Counted from the first letter of the stretch, positions 36,174-45,518 are shown. The stretch is DNA of 64,000 nucleotides from Rugosimonospora acidiphila (GCF_039543385.1 NZ_BAABJQ010000019.1:124001-188000), one strand, 5' to 3'. Translations and numbers: made by a program. Notes: generated by a model not told the origin, from the letters alone.

Positions 36174-36367
36174 CCGGCCCTTCCGGTCCGGCCATCGGAG
36201 TATCCACAGCTCGCCACGCAATCAAGGAACAACGGGCGCCGACCAGGTCAGCCGGGTAAGGAGGTAACCGCCCGGGATCATGGGTGCGCGTTCGTATGCC
36301 GCTCGTGAGAGGATTCGAACCCTGGCCCGGGCGGGCATGGTCACAGGCCGGACGGAGAGGGGCGCAG

Positions 36368-36916
36368 ATGAAGATCGTCACGGTGGGTCGGGGTCGAATC
36401 GGCGGCGGGCTGGCCGGGCTCTGGTCGCAGGCCGGACACGAGGTTGTTACGTTGGGCCGTGACGGCGGTGACGCGTCGACGGCCGATGTGGTGCTGGTCG
36501 CGGTGCCCGGGCAGGCGATCGCGGCGGCGTTGGCGAACGTGACAGGTCTCGGCGGCCAGGTGGCCATCGACGCGACCAACGTCTACGGTCAACGCTCCAC
36601 CCAGTTCGCGTCACAGGCGCATGAGGTGAAGTCCATCGTCGGTGGGCCGACGGCCAAGAGCTTCAACACCAACTGGGCGGTGCTCTATGAGCAGGTCGCT
36701 GAGCAGCGGGTCCGGCCGGGCAACCTGTTCGTGGCCGACCCGGACGCCCGACAGGTCACCGAGCAACTGATCGTCGACGCCGGCTTCGACCCTGTCTTCC
36801 TGGGAGACCTGGAGCGCGCCCGGATGCTGGAGGACCACCTTCCCCTGGTCCAGGCCGTCGCCTCCGCCGGGCTCGGGCCCTTCTTCTACCGCATGGCCAG
36901 CCCCGGACAACTCTGA
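36368..36916 (+). CDS. NAD(P)-binding reductase, F420/NADP oxidoreductase-like
   Basis: Encodes 182 residues from an ATG following GGAGAGGGGCGCAG. The N-terminal Rossmann motif is VTVGRGRIGGGLAGLWSQAG, followed by DVVLVAVPGQAI, VAIDATNVYG and VKSIVGGPTAKSFNT. This is the fold of F420-dependent NADP reductases and related small dehydrogenases. The first glycines follow GRGRIG rather than GGTGxxG, so cofactor use is uncertain. Confidence 0.8.
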   Translation: MKIVTVGRGRIGGGLAGLWSQAGHEVVTLGRDGGDASTADVVLVAVPGQAIAAALANVTGLGGQVAIDATNVYGQRSTQFASQAHEVKSIVGGPTAKSFNTNWAVLYEQVAEQRVRPGNLFVADPDARQVTEQLIVDAGFDPVFLGDLERARMLEDHLPLVQAVASAGLGPFFYRMASPGQL

Positions 36917-37444
36917 AAATCATCGCGAGAGGTGCCCTCTGCCCTGCAAGGTCGCTGCTGTGTGCGCTGGACCCGATGATTCTGTCCTCGGTGTTCATCC
37001 AACCAGCGCGCGCAGCAGGGACAGGACTCGGCGGAGCGCGATCCCGGCTCGGCCGATTGAGTGATCAGCCGCTGGCCGGGGGCGCTGGTGATGGGGATGC
37101 GGTGGCGGGCCGGGCCGGCGGCAGGTGCGGCGCTGGCTCGGGTGACCAACGCGGCGAGGTGCCGGCGACATAGCCCCGCCTACGCGGCCTTCAATCGACG
37201 CGAACCTGGCCACCTCCGGTGCGCCAGCTCCTGCTCGGCGCACCGGATCGACGAACCCCGACGACTGCCCGGCACCCGCCGCCCGCTGACCGCGCGGGTG
37301 GGGGATTGGCAGAGTCGGCCCGGTCGCGTTGGCGTCCGGCGATGATCGCCCTAGGCGCCGGATCGCCTCGCCGCACGGGAGGTATCCGGCTCCGCGCAGG
37401 AGCGCGCTGGCGACGCGGCTGTCGAGTTCACCGTGCGCCGTGAG
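36917..37444. other. Gene-free stretch between convergent genes
   Basis: No coding sequence, clear terminator or repeat is seen in this 530-base gap. Confidence 0.35.
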
Positions 37445-38350
37445 TCATGCTTCGAGTTCCGCGAGATCGTCGTCGGTCAGCTGCAGGTGGCCGGCCGCGA
37501 GGTTCTGTTCAAGATGTGCCAGGGAACTGGTGCCGGGATTGAGCAGGATGTTGGGTGACCGGGCCAGCAGCCAGGCCAACGCTACTTGGGACACGGTGGC
37601 GCCGCGCCGGCCGGCCACGGTTATCAGGTGCCTACCGGTGAGCGGCTGGTATCCGCCGCCGAGGGGGAGGAACGGGACGTAGGCGATGCCGGCTCGGGCA
37701 CAGGCATCGACGAGCGGGTCGTCGGCGCGTGCTTCGATGTTGTACAGGTTCTGTACACACACGACATCGGCGACAGTGCGCGCTCGGGCAAATTGAGTCG
37801 CGGTGACGTTTGAGATACCCAGATGCCGGATGAGGCCTTCTGCGCGAAGGGCCATGAGGGTTTCCAGCGCGGCTTCGACTGGCATGTGTCCGCCGTCGCC
37901 CAGTCGCAGGTTCACCACGTCTAGCCGATCTATGCCGAGGGAGCGCAGGTTTGCCTCAACGCCGCGGCGCAGGCCTTCGGGCGTGAGGCCACGTTGCGCG
38001 TGGGCGGGTAGGAGGATGTCGTGACCCTCGATCAGTGCACTGACCTTTGTCACGATCACCAGATCGTCGGGGTACGGATACAAGGCAGTGCGAATCAGCT
38101 CGTTCGCGGCCATGCCTCCGCTGGCATAGTAGTTAGAAGTGTCAATGTGATTGATGCCGAGTTCCACGGTTCGGCGCAGGATCGCGAGGGCGGTGTCTTT
38201 GTCGGGTCGTTTGCCCATCGGCCAGCCTGTGAGCTTCATGGCCCCGTACCCGATCCGGTTGACGCGCAGGTCTCCGCCGAGCGTCCATTCGCTTTTCGCT
38301 GCGATCGTCGACGGCTCTGCTCGTACCCTACCGATCGCGTCGTCCATCAT
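37445..38350 (-). CDS. Aldo/keto reductase
   Basis: Encodes 301 residues covering the whole TIM barrel: NRIGYGAMKLTGWPMG, GINHIDTSNYYASG (Asp and Tyr), DDLVIVTKVSAL (Lys), RLDVVNLRLGDGG in place of the usual His, GLIRHLGISNVT and NILLNPGTSSLAHLEQNLAA. Asn at the His position occurs in several bacterial AKR subfamilies. It is the intact relative of the fragment at 28810. The first 15-20 residues may not be translated. Confidence 0.9.
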   Translation of the reverse strand: MMDDAIGRVRAEPSTIAAKSEWTLGGDLRVNRIGYGAMKLTGWPMGKRPDKDTALAILRRTVELGINHIDTSNYYASGGMAANELIRTALYPYPDDLVIVTKVSALIEGHDILLPAHAQRGLTPEGLRRGVEANLRSLGIDRLDVVNLRLGDGGHMPVEAALETLMALRAEGLIRHLGISNVTATQFARARTVADVVCVQNLYNIEARADDPLVDACARAGIAYVPFLPLGGGYQPLTGRHLITVAGRRGATVSQVALAWLLARSPNILLNPGTSSLAHLEQNLAAGHLQLTDDDLAELEA

Positions 38351-38646
38351 CCTTGCCCTTTCCCAACACAGGTACCTCGCGCAGAATGTTGCATACCGAT
38401 CTGGTCAACCTGGCCTACGTCCTGAACGTCTGGCGCCGGTTGCACTTGATGAACGTGTGAAAGTGGAGGGCGCGCGACTGCGACCCCGGCGTCCAGGGAC
38501 ACCTCGAGTACGAGGCTGAAGGGCTGGCCTTCAGCTGTTGCGCTGTCGCCCAGGTCAGCTGGCCGAGCCCGGGTGCGCAGCCACGACCACGGAACGACCT
38601 GGCTGTTACCGGTGCCTGAAAGGCACTGGAATTGATGGGGCGCAGG
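38351..38646. other. Intergenic region upstream of the aldo/keto reductase
   Basis: No gene seen. It should contain the aldo/keto reductase promoter (minus strand), but no clear -35/-10 pair stands out. Confidence 0.3.
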
Positions 38647-39180
38647 TCAGGCTCGGGTGAACACTGCGTCGACGTCGATGGTGGCTGGGCCGATGATCAT
38701 GCCCAGCTGGTTGCCGGAGACGCCGAAGCGGTGGCGGTCAACCCTCCCGGTGACATGCGCAGCGAGGGTGGTCCTGGCCAACGCCGTGATCTCGACGATC
38801 AGCGTGACCGGTTCCCGCACGCCTTTGATCGTCAGTTCGCCGCTCAATTCGATCGCCTCGCCGGTGGTCCGCGCGGACTTCACGGTCACGACAATGTCGG
38901 GGTACCTCTCGACGTCCAGGAACCGGGCACTGCGCAGGTGGGTGTCGCGCGTGGCGTTCTTGGTGTCGATCGATGCGGCACCAACGGTGATGGTGCCGGT
39001 GACGGAGTGATCACTTCCGAGTTCACCGGCGCCACGCACGTCGGCGAAGGCGCCCTTCACGGTCGCCATGCCCCAGAGGGTCTTGTGGGAGATGCGGACC
39101 GTTGTGCGAGCGGGGTCGAGCGTCCACGAGCCGACGGCGGTGTCGGACTGGAGTAGGCGCGAGATCAGTTCAGTGGTCAT
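38647..39180 (-). CDS. YceI-family lipid-binding protein
   Basis: Encodes 177 residues: GSWTLDPARTTVRISHKTLW, VKGAFADVRGAGELGSDHSV, IDTKNATRDTHLRSARFLDV and GELTIKGVREPVTL. This is the YceI lipocalin-like barrel that binds isoprenoid lipids. It lacks a signal peptide, as many actinobacterial members do. Divergent from a MarR gene, a common pairing for stress- or drug-induced YceI genes. Confidence 0.93.
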   Translation of the reverse strand: MTTELISRLLQSDTAVGSWTLDPARTTVRISHKTLWGMATVKGAFADVRGAGELGSDHSVTGTITVGAASIDTKNATRDTHLRSARFLDVERYPDIVVTVKSARTTGEAIELSGELTIKGVREPVTLIVEITALARTTLAAHVTGRVDRHRFGVSGNQLGMIIGPATIDVDAVFTRA

Positions 39181-39239
39181 CGGGACTCCTCAGCGATAGG
39201 GCAGCGGTTCGCCGGGAACTATTCAACTCGACAGATCGT

Positions 39240-39250
39240 CTTGGAACAAG
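39240..39250. promoter_or_regulatory. Possible MarR operator
   Basis: CTTG-GAA-CAAG is a short perfect dyad followed by an AT-rich run in the gap between the divergent YceI and MarR genes. MarR proteins often bind such TTGN-type dyads. Confidence 0.35.
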
Positions 39251-39330
39251 ATTATCTGACCTGTGATGATGTGACTGACAGCACGTCTCCCTGATGATCG
39301 GCCGCCCTCATGGCGACGTAGGGTTGCCGC

Positions 39331-39861
39331 ATGGATCCCGCCGGCGACACCACGACGCGGGGCAAGGCGTGCGAAGGAGATGGCCAGCCGAGCTATGCGG
39401 CAGGGGCACAGCTCGGGTGGGGCCTTGCCGTAGTGAAGCGCGTCTTCTACGACCGGGTCGCAGATTCGGTGCGCGACCTGCCGGGCGGCCCCCGCGGGTA
39501 CCTCGTGCTGGCAGCGCTATCGCTGGGCCGGCGGCCCTCGCAACTGGCACTTGCCAACCAGCTGGACTTTGACCGCACAGCGATGACCTACCTGCTCGAC
39601 GAGCTCGAGGCCGCCGGCCTGGTGGAACGTCGCCCGGATCCATCCGATCGGCGGGTCCGGCAGGTGCTGATCACCGACTCTGGAAGCGCCGCCTTGACCG
39701 AGTACAGCGGCCGAGTACGCGAGGAACAGCGCCGGCTCCTGGCGCCGCTTGATGCGTTGGAGGCGGCGGCCTTCACTTCGATGATCACACGCGTCGCACG
39801 TGCCGCACAGGACGGCACTGGCACTGACGCGGGAGGGATCTGCCCTTCAACCGATTGTTGA
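39331..39861 (+). CDS. MarR-family transcriptional regulator
   Basis: Encodes 176 residues. The winged helix reads GPRGYLVLAALSLGRRPSQL, LANQLDFDRTAMTYLLDELE and AAGLVERRPDPSDRRVRQVL (DxRxxx wing), with dimer helices before and after. The first 30 residues are extra and may reflect a later start. Probably represses itself and the divergent yceI-type gene. Confidence 0.9.
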   Translation: MDPAGDTTTRGKACEGDGQPSYAAGAQLGWGLAVVKRVFYDRVADSVRDLPGGPRGYLVLAALSLGRRPSQLALANQLDFDRTAMTYLLDELEAAGLVERRPDPSDRRVRQVLITDSGSAALTEYSGRVREEQRRLLAPLDALEAAAFTSMITRVARAAQDGTGTDAGGICPSTDC

Positions 39862-40186
39862 TCGGCATGCGGCATAGCAGAGGGGCGGCCCGCTCGCGGC
39901 CCGGCCAGCTGTGCTCCTCGACGGCGAACATCCGATGAGGCTGCCCGCGGCGCCCCCTAGCGTCGCGAGTCTGCGCCGCACACCGTCGACCCGGCGAGCC
40001 GAGCGGACCGAACCCGGGCCGCCAGCGGGGCGCGCCCGGCACGGCTACATCAGCTCCGAACAGCAATCACACGAGCGCGCTTGCGGGCGTCTACCCCGGT
40101 GCCGCCGACGTGGGCGCGTGCGCAGGCAGGTCGGAGACGCACCGTGTGCGTCGGCAGGTGTCCCTGCGGCCTGGCACACTGCGACG
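39862..40186. other. Gene-free stretch between MarR and DUF6882 genes
   Basis: No gene or notable repeat is seen here. Confidence 0.3.
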
Positions 40187-40849
40187 ATGCTGACGTTTGA
40201 TCGACTCTTTGCCGAGCATGTCGCCACCGGAGTAGCCCGCCAGATGGCGCTGAGCGAGGTGATCGGCGAGCGTGACTGGCAACTCGACCTGACCAGCGGC
40301 ACCGTGACATTCGGTGACGACTTGCGCTACCGCGTCCAGCTCCTCGGTACGGAGAGCCACGACGACGGCAGCTGGCTGTGGGCGTGGGCCAACGAGGCAA
40401 GCGGCCTGCCGCCCGCGCTGCTGCAGCTGTGCGGCTGGCTGCGCGAGTACGGTCACCGTCAGGGAGTTGCCGAGCTCACCGAGCCCGCGTTTGCGCTTGC
40501 GCGCGCCGACGGTCACCGTCTCGCCCTGTTGGCCTCGGGCCTGACCGGCCGGTGCTACTACCGGGGCCCGTACGACGGCGGTGCGGTCTTCTTCCACCTC
40601 GACGACGCCCCGCCGCAGATCACCGCGCCGGTCCGGCCGGAGCGCGCGCTCAGCGTCCTGGGCCAGGTCATTGCGAGCTTCCCGGTGGACCACCGCATCG
40701 TCGTGGAGTCGTTCCTGCACCAGCAGTCGATGCGACTGGACCCGGCGCCCACCTCGGTGACCGCGCAGCATGCCGACGGCTCCACGCTGCGCATCGACTT
40801 CGACACGCTGGGGCGCGTCAGCAACATGTCCGGCACCGTCCGCCCGTAG
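40187..40849 (+). CDS. DUF6882-like protein
   Basis: Encodes 220 residues: FAEHVATGVARQMALSEVIG, ERDWQLDLTSGTVTFGDDL, VQLLGTESHDDGSWLWAWAN and GCYYRG-type loop (RCYYRGPYDGGAVFFHLDD). The 'SWLWAWAN' motif marks this family of unknown function. The C-terminal 60 residues are a second small beta domain. It is intact and stands alone. Confidence 0.75.
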   Translation: MLTFDRLFAEHVATGVARQMALSEVIGERDWQLDLTSGTVTFGDDLRYRVQLLGTESHDDGSWLWAWANEASGLPPALLQLCGWLREYGHRQGVAELTEPAFALARADGHRLALLASGLTGRCYYRGPYDGGAVFFHLDDAPPQITAPVRPERALSVLGQVIASFPVDHRIVVESFLHQQSMRLDPAPTSVTAQHADGSTLRIDFDTLGRVSNMSGTVRP

Positions 40850-40934
40850 CCCCGCGGTGGTGCGTGAGTTCTTTGGGCGCTTCGCCTGCGGCGGACGCGT
40901 GGCATACGGAAAAGCCCAGGTCCGCGATCTACGC

Positions 40935-41070
40935 GGGGATGGCCCTGCCCGTGGGGTGATCCTGGCTATTGGGTAGGAGGTCACGCCCGTGGTCGGTGCT
41001 CCCCGTGCAGGCGGGGATGATCCCAGGCCGAGCCGCCGCCACCCCCGTCGAGCTGTTGCTCCCCGCGCCA
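40935..41070. CRISPR. Degenerate type I-E-like CRISPR remnant
   Basis: One intact 29-bp repeat lies at 40996-41024: CTCCCCGTGCAGGCGGGGAT with flanking GTG and GATCCC-type ends, including the CCCCG/CGGGG stem of type I-E repeats. Exactly 32 bases upstream, GTGGGGTGATCCT (ending 40963) matches the 3' half of a repeat. Thirty-one bases downstream, TTGCTCCCCGCGCCAGG (from 41056) matches the 5' half before it runs into a terminator. Spacing of 31-32 bases is that of type I-E spacers. No cas genes are in the window. Confidence 0.55.
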
Positions 41071-41071
41071 G

Positions 41072-41106
41072 GTGACGCCGGCCCCAAGGGCTGGGGCCGG
41101 CGTCAC
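41072..41106 (-). terminator. Strong terminator of the first GH62 gene
   Basis: Perfect 14-bp stem GTGACGCCGGCCCC / GGGGCCGGCGTCAC with a 7-base loop, five bases beyond the GH62 stop. No T-run follows, typical of actinomycete terminators. Confidence 0.8.
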
Positions 41107-41110
41107 GCCA

Positions 41111-42541
41111 TCAGCGCTGCAGTGTCAGCAGGCCCGGCCGGTAGGGCAGGAGGCCGTAGTTGCCGCCGGAGCTGGTGGAACGTCCCTGGTAGAGCAGCTT
41201 GAGATTGCAGGGATCGACGGTCATGGTCTGGTCGGCGGTGGTGCGAATCAGCTCGCCGTGGCTGATGTCGTTGGTCCAGGTGGCGCCGCTGTTGGCCTTG
41301 CCGGCGAAGGGGTTGCTTTCGGTTGCGGCCTGTGGTGTCCACGAACCGCTCAGACTAGTGGCCGTGAACGAGCGGAAGTAGCGACCATTCGCCCCGATCG
41401 CCTCCACGATCATCAGGTACTGGTTCTGGCCCTGAACCTTGTAGACCTCAGGTGCTTCGAACAGACTGTTCTGTGTGTCGCTCATGACGGTCGTCGCGGT
41501 GGCGCCGAAACTGCCCGGGAAGTTTGCGATGGGCATGCTGGCCCGGTAGATCTTGCCGTTGTCGCCGGCGAAGAACAGATACATGTTCGTGCCGTCACCT
41601 ATCAGGGTCTGGTCGATGGGGCCCGTGCTGGAGCCGGTGATGCTTCCGGTGAAGAGCGTCTGCGCCGATGACCAGCCATTCGCGTTGGTGGGGTTGCTCG
41701 ATGTCCGGTAAGAGAAGGCGGTCGGACCCCATTGGTAGCTGAGCACCCAGATGTTCTTCGGGGCGAAGTAGAGCAGCGTCGGCGCGACGGTGGCGGAGGA
41801 CATGGCGTTCTGGCTGGCCGAGGCCATGTCGGACCAGTTGGTGAAGAGGCCGAAGTTCATCGAGCCCCAGGTCGATCCCGTGTCGTGGGTCGTCGCGTAG
41901 ACGAGATTCTGGCCGTTGTAAGGGACGGTGGTGAAGTCCTTGAGCGCGACCCAGCCCGACTTCGGGGTGGCCAGCGAGCCCGTCGATGTCCAGCGGTACG
42001 TCGACGGAAGTGTGCACGTGCCGGTCGGCGGCGGCGTGGTCGGCGGCGCTGTGGTCGGGGGCGTAGTGGTCGGGGGCGTCGTCGGCGATGTCGTCGGGGT
42101 GCTGCTACCGGCGCCGGTGCAGGAGGTGATCTGGGGCCGGGCGCTGGAGTTGCCGTTGTTCATGGTGGTGAAGCCGAAGGTGTTGCCGCTGCCGTTGGGC
42201 CGCACGGTCATCGTGTACCCGCTGTTGCTCCAGCTGAAGGTGCCGCTCCAGGTGGTGGAGACCTTTTGCGGTGCGGTGATGGCGATGGTCACGGTCCAGT
42301 CGCTGTCCCCGGTGACGGTGACCGAGGTGTTGTACCGGTCGCCCCAGACGGTGCCGGGTGTTATCGACGCGGTGCAGCTGCTGGCGGCCGCCGCGTCGAG
42401 CGTCGTGGCCGCGCCGGCGGTGCGGCCGAACACGAGCGCCGATCCGACGAGGAGCAAGCTCGTAGCTCCTACCAAGAGCCGGGACAGGCCAAGCCGTCGT
42501 ACGGTCGAGCGCTGATGTGCCTGCACGGGTTGGTTCGTCAT
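41111..42541 (-). CDS. Secreted GH62 alpha-L-arabinofuranosidase with N-terminal CBM2-like module
   Basis: Encodes 476 residues. The signal peptide (RRLGLSRLLVGATSLLLVGS) ends near AGA. Next is a binding module of the type shared across this locus (CTASITPGTVWGDRYNTSVT, PNGSGNTFGFTTMNNGN), a Pro/Thr linker, then GH62: TYRWTSTGSLATPKSGWVAL, LKDF (likely base Asp), YFAPKNIWVLSYQWGP, SLFEAPEVYKV, MIVEAIGANG and the NDISHGELIR motif (likely acid Glu). GH62 enzymes remove arabinose side chains from arabinoxylan. The ATG at 42541 was chosen because the signal peptide follows directly. Confidence 0.92.
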   Translation of the reverse strand: MTNQPVQAHQRSTVRRLGLSRLLVGATSLLLVGSALVFGRTAGAATTLDAAAASSCTASITPGTVWGDRYNTSVTVTGDSDWTVTIAITAPQKVSTTWSGTFSWSNSGYTMTVRPNGSGNTFGFTTMNNGNSSARPQITSCTGAGSSTPTTSPTTPPTTTPPTTAPPTTPPPTGTCTLPSTYRWTSTGSLATPKSGWVALKDFTTVPYNGQNLVYATTHDTGSTWGSMNFGLFTNWSDMASASQNAMSSATVAPTLLYFAPKNIWVLSYQWGPTAFSYRTSSNPTNANGWSSAQTLFTGSITGSSTGPIDQTLIGDGTNMYLFFAGDNGKIYRASMPIANFPGSFGATATTVMSDTQNSLFEAPEVYKVQGQNQYLMIVEAIGANGRYFRSFTATSLSGSWTPQAATESNPFAGKANSGATWTNDISHGELIRTTADQTMTVDPCNLKLLYQGRSTSSGGNYGLLPYRPGLLTLQR

Positions 42542-42810
42542 CCTGGTGTACCAATCCCCTCGGGTTGACTGGCGAGGCGCGATGTGGGGGAGCGCAAGCA
42601 TGGGCGCGGGTGAGGCCGCGGCACCGAGATCGCTGGAGACCCGGCGTGATGGTGGCGACCACGACCGGTGGCCACCGCCGACGCGAGTAGTCGATCCGGT
42701 CTGGGCGACGGCGGACCCGATCGTGAAACTGCCAGGTCACGTTCGGGCATTGATTTCGGATGCCCCACGCCGAGCCGTCTGGCACGCGTGCCCATCGGAT
42801 TTACCTCCCG

Positions 42811-44295
42811 TCAGCAGGTTGAGTTGGTCTGGGTGAGCAGGCCGAGCCGCCAGGGCAGAGTGTTGTAGCTGCCGCCCGCGTTCGGGTCCAGGCCCTGGTA
42901 GAGGTACTGGATGTGGCAGGGGCTGATGGTCAGGGTCTGGTCGTATCCGGCGCGGAGCATCTCGCCGTGGCTGATGTCTCTGGTCCAGGCGGTGCCGTTG
43001 AACGTGACGTTGTTGGCCCGGGCGAACGGGTTGCTCTCGGTGGCCGCCAGTTGCGTCCAGGAGCCGTTGATGGTGGGCGAGGTCCAGGATCGGAAGTATC
43101 TGCGCCCATCCGACCCGATCGCCTCCACGATCAGTAGGTACTGATTGGCTCCGGCGACCTTGTAGACGTTGCTGGCCTCGAACAGGTTGTTGCGGTTGGC
43201 ATCGGACGCGGCGATGACGGTGTTGGTGAAGCCGTTGGGGAACTGCGCCAGGGTGGTCTGCGACCGGTACAGGTGTCCGTTGTCGTCGGAGGAGAACAGG
43301 TAGCAGTTGGCGCTGTCGCAGATCACCCACATGTCGACCCAGTAACCGCTGCCGATGTTCTGGGAGATGATGCTCGGCATCGACGGGTAGAAGTTTCGCG
43401 GCGCGCTCCACCCGTTCGGGTTGCTGATGTCGCTGTTGGTGGAGTAGGAGGCGTTGCCCGTCTGGTAGACCAGGTACCACAGGTTCTGCGGCGCGTAGTA
43501 GAACACCTGCGGCGCGGCCCGGTACCCGGTGCCGATCCCGCTGCGGTCCAGGTAGTACTGGGTGGCCGAGCCGGCCTGTGACCAGTCGGTGAAGCTGAGG
43601 TACACCAGGCTGTATCCGGAGGCGTTGGCGGCGCTGGCGAACACGTGGTACTTGCCGTTGTAGTAGACCACCGAGGGGTCTTTGATGCCGGCGATGGTGT
43701 GGGTGGAGTCCGACCTTGGCGCGATCAGTGCGCTGCTGGAACTCCATCGGAAGGTGCTCGGCATCGAGCCTCCTGCGGGTGGCGAGGACGGCGGCGCCGA
43801 CGACGGTGGTGCTGATGACGGGGGCGGGGAGGATGGCGGTTGCGAGGACGGCGGCGGTGAGGCGCCCGTACCCCCACCAGACGCGCTGCCGGTGCACGTC
43901 ACCCCGTTGAGCGCGAAGCTCGTCGGGGTCGGGTTGGCCCCGGTCCATGCCCCGTTGAAGCCGAAAGACGTGCCAGCCCCGGTACCCAACGAGCCGTTGT
44001 AGCTGGCGTTGGTCACCGTCACTGCGGCGCCGGACTGGGCAACCGCACCGCTCCACAGTTGGGTGATCGTCTGTCCGGCGGTGAACGACCAGGTCAACCG
44101 CCAACCGTTGACTGGGTCACCGAGGTTGGTGATGTTCACGTTGGCGCCGAAGCCACCCGGCCACTGGTTGGTCACCGTGTAGTCGACCCGGCATCCGGTC
44201 GAGGCCTGGGCGGCGGGCGCGATCACCACGCCGACGGCCGCCACCGCCACTGCGACCACAGCGACCAGTCCGAGCCGACGACGTCCCATCTCCAT
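42811..44295 (-). CDS. Secreted GH62 alpha-L-arabinofuranosidase with N-terminal CBM2
   Basis: Encodes 494 residues from an ATG with GAGGAG upstream. A signal peptide (LGLVAVVAVAVAAVGVVIAP, AQA) leads to a classical CBM2a (CRVDYTVTNQWPGGFGANVN, WRLTWSF, CTG), a Ser/Pro linker, then GH62: STFRWSSSSALIAPRSDSTH, IAGIKDPSVVYYNGKYHVFA, YYAPQNLWYLVYQTG, NNLFEASNVYKV and RDISHGEMLRAGYDQTL. Same activity as the neighbour but a different, cellulose-type binding module, so it should dock on a different part of the cell wall. Likely controlled by the adjacent LacI protein. Confidence 0.93.
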   Translation of the reverse strand: MEMGRRRLGLVAVVAVAVAAVGVVIAPAAQASTGCRVDYTVTNQWPGGFGANVNITNLGDPVNGWRLTWSFTAGQTITQLWSGAVAQSGAAVTVTNASYNGSLGTGAGTSFGFNGAWTGANPTPTSFALNGVTCTGSASGGGTGASPPPSSQPPSSPPPSSAPPSSAPPSSPPAGGSMPSTFRWSSSSALIAPRSDSTHTIAGIKDPSVVYYNGKYHVFASAANASGYSLVYLSFTDWSQAGSATQYYLDRSGIGTGYRAAPQVFYYAPQNLWYLVYQTGNASYSTNSDISNPNGWSAPRNFYPSMPSIISQNIGSGYWVDMWVICDSANCYLFSSDDNGHLYRSQTTLAQFPNGFTNTVIAASDANRNNLFEASNVYKVAGANQYLLIVEAIGSDGRRYFRSWTSPTINGSWTQLAATESNPFARANNVTFNGTAWTRDISHGEMLRAGYDQTLTISPCHIQYLYQGLDPNAGGSYNTLPWRLGLLTQTNSTC

Positions 44296-44378
44296 GGCCA
44301 CTCCTCGAAGGACATTGCGCAAGAGGGCGGGTGTGAGCGCTAACAGCCACATCGGTCGATGACTAGAGTGTCAAAACG

Positions 44379-44388
44379 TTTCCGGAAA
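44379..44388. promoter_or_regulatory. Candidate LacI operator TTTCCGGAAA
   Basis: A perfect 10-bp palindrome in the 180-base gap between the GH62 gene start and the LacI gene stop, about 85 bases upstream of the GH62 ATG. TTCCGGAA also occurs upstream of the CE15 gene. Confidence 0.5.
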
Positions 44389-44477
44389 TTCAAGGGATCG
44401 TTTCAGCAATCTCACGCAGGCGGGCGAATCGGCCCTACCCGGGCGGATCACGGCGCGTGAAGGTGCCAATCGGCGGA

Positions 44478-45518
44478 TTACGGGCGCGGGGGAGCGGTGC
44501 TCTCGCGGACCACGAGCGTGGTGGGCAGTTCGATCCGGGTCTGGGGCGGCGTATGTCCGGCGGCGAGCGTGAGCAGCAGGTTCGCGGCCGCGGCGCCCAT
44601 CTCGCGAAACGGCTGGTGCACGGTGGTCATCGGCGGACCGCACCACTTGGTGTTTTCGATGTCATCGAAGCCGATCACGCTGAGGTCCTGGGGGATGCGC
44701 ACGCCGGCCTGGCGGGCGGCCTCGTAGACGCCGAGTGCCTGCAGGTCGTTGCCGCACAGCACGGCCGTGGGCCGGTGGGGCAGGCTCAGCAGCTCGCGGC
44801 CGAGGGCGAGGCCGTCCTCGACGAAGAACCGGCCGGCGCGGATCAGCGACGCATCGACCGGCAGCCCGGCGGTCTCCATCGTGGCCCGGCAGGCCTCCAA
44901 CCGTTCCCGTGCGAGCAGGCTGCCACTGGGTCCGCTGATTATGCCGATGCGCCGGTGACCGAGGTCGAGCAGGTGTCGGGTGGCGCCGACCGCGCCACTC
45001 CAGTTCGCCGCGGCGACCGTCGGCACCGCCTGGTGGGGCTGCCCGCTCGGGTCCACGGCGACGAGCGGGATCGCGCTGGCGGCGAGTTGGGCGTGCTGTT
45101 CGGGGGTGAAGTACGAGTGCGTGGCGATGACGCCGACCGGGCGGCGGGCCAGCAGGTGCTCCGCCCAGGACCGGTCCTTCGAGGTGTCGACCAGTACCTC
45201 GGTGAAGCCGACGCCCAGGTCGTGGTGGCCGACGACCTCCTGTACACCGCGGATGATTTCTATGGCCAGGTGGCTCTGCAGTCTGTAGAAGACCACCTCG
45301 ACGCCGGATGAGGGGCCGACCATGGTCGGCCGGCGGTAGCCGTGCTCGCGTAGTAGCTCCTCGATGCGCCGCCGGGTGTCCAGGGCGACGCCGGACCTCC
45401 CATTGAGAACTCTCGACACGGTGGGAGGCGAAACGCCCGCGAGTCGAGCGATCGTGGCCACCGTCAACTCGCCGCGCCGGCGTCCGCGGCGCACCACGCC
45501 AGGAGCCTCCGCCGTCAC
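44478..45518 (-). CDS. LacI-family regulator of the xylan locus
   Basis: Encodes 346 residues. The N-terminal helix-turn-helix and hinge read LTVATIARLAGVSPPTVSRV, LNGRSGVALDTRRRIEELLR. The sugar-binding core follows (GVIATHSYFTPEQHAQLAAS, VDPSG, RHLLDLGHRRIGIISGPSGS, TAVLCGNDLQALGVYEAARQ, LSVIGFDDIENTKWCGPPMT). It uses a GTG start. It sits between the GH62 pair and the plus-strand xylanase genes, with palindromes on both sides, so it is probably the local repressor relieved by xylo- or arabinoxylo-oligosaccharides. Confidence 0.9.
   Translation of the reverse strand: MTAEAPGVVRRGRRRGELTVATIARLAGVSPPTVSRVLNGRSGVALDTRRRIEELLREHGYRRPTMVGPSSGVEVVFYRLQSHLAIEIIRGVQEVVGHHDLGVGFTEVLVDTSKDRSWAEHLLARRPVGVIATHSYFTPEQHAQLAASAIPLVAVDPSGQPHQAVPTVAAANWSGAVGATRHLLDLGHRRIGIISGPSGSLLARERLEACRATMETAGLPVDASLIRAGRFFVEDGLALGRELLSLPHRPTAVLCGNDLQALGVYEAARQAGVRIPQDLSVIGFDDIENTKWCGPPMTTVHQPFREMGAAAANLLLTLAAGHTPPQTRIELPTTLVVRESTAPPRP

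Noticed and set aside
36280..36330. GGATTCGAACC motif resembling a tRNA T-arm on the minus strand
   Set aside because: The T-stem does not pair beyond two or three bases, and no acceptor, D or anticodon arms can be formed around it.
36256..36462. AAGGAGG followed by ATG 36280 and a 60-residue frame
   Set aside because: Spacing from AAGGAGG to the ATG is 15 bases and the product is Arg/Gly-rich with no family; the real gene starts at 36368 with its own ribosome site.
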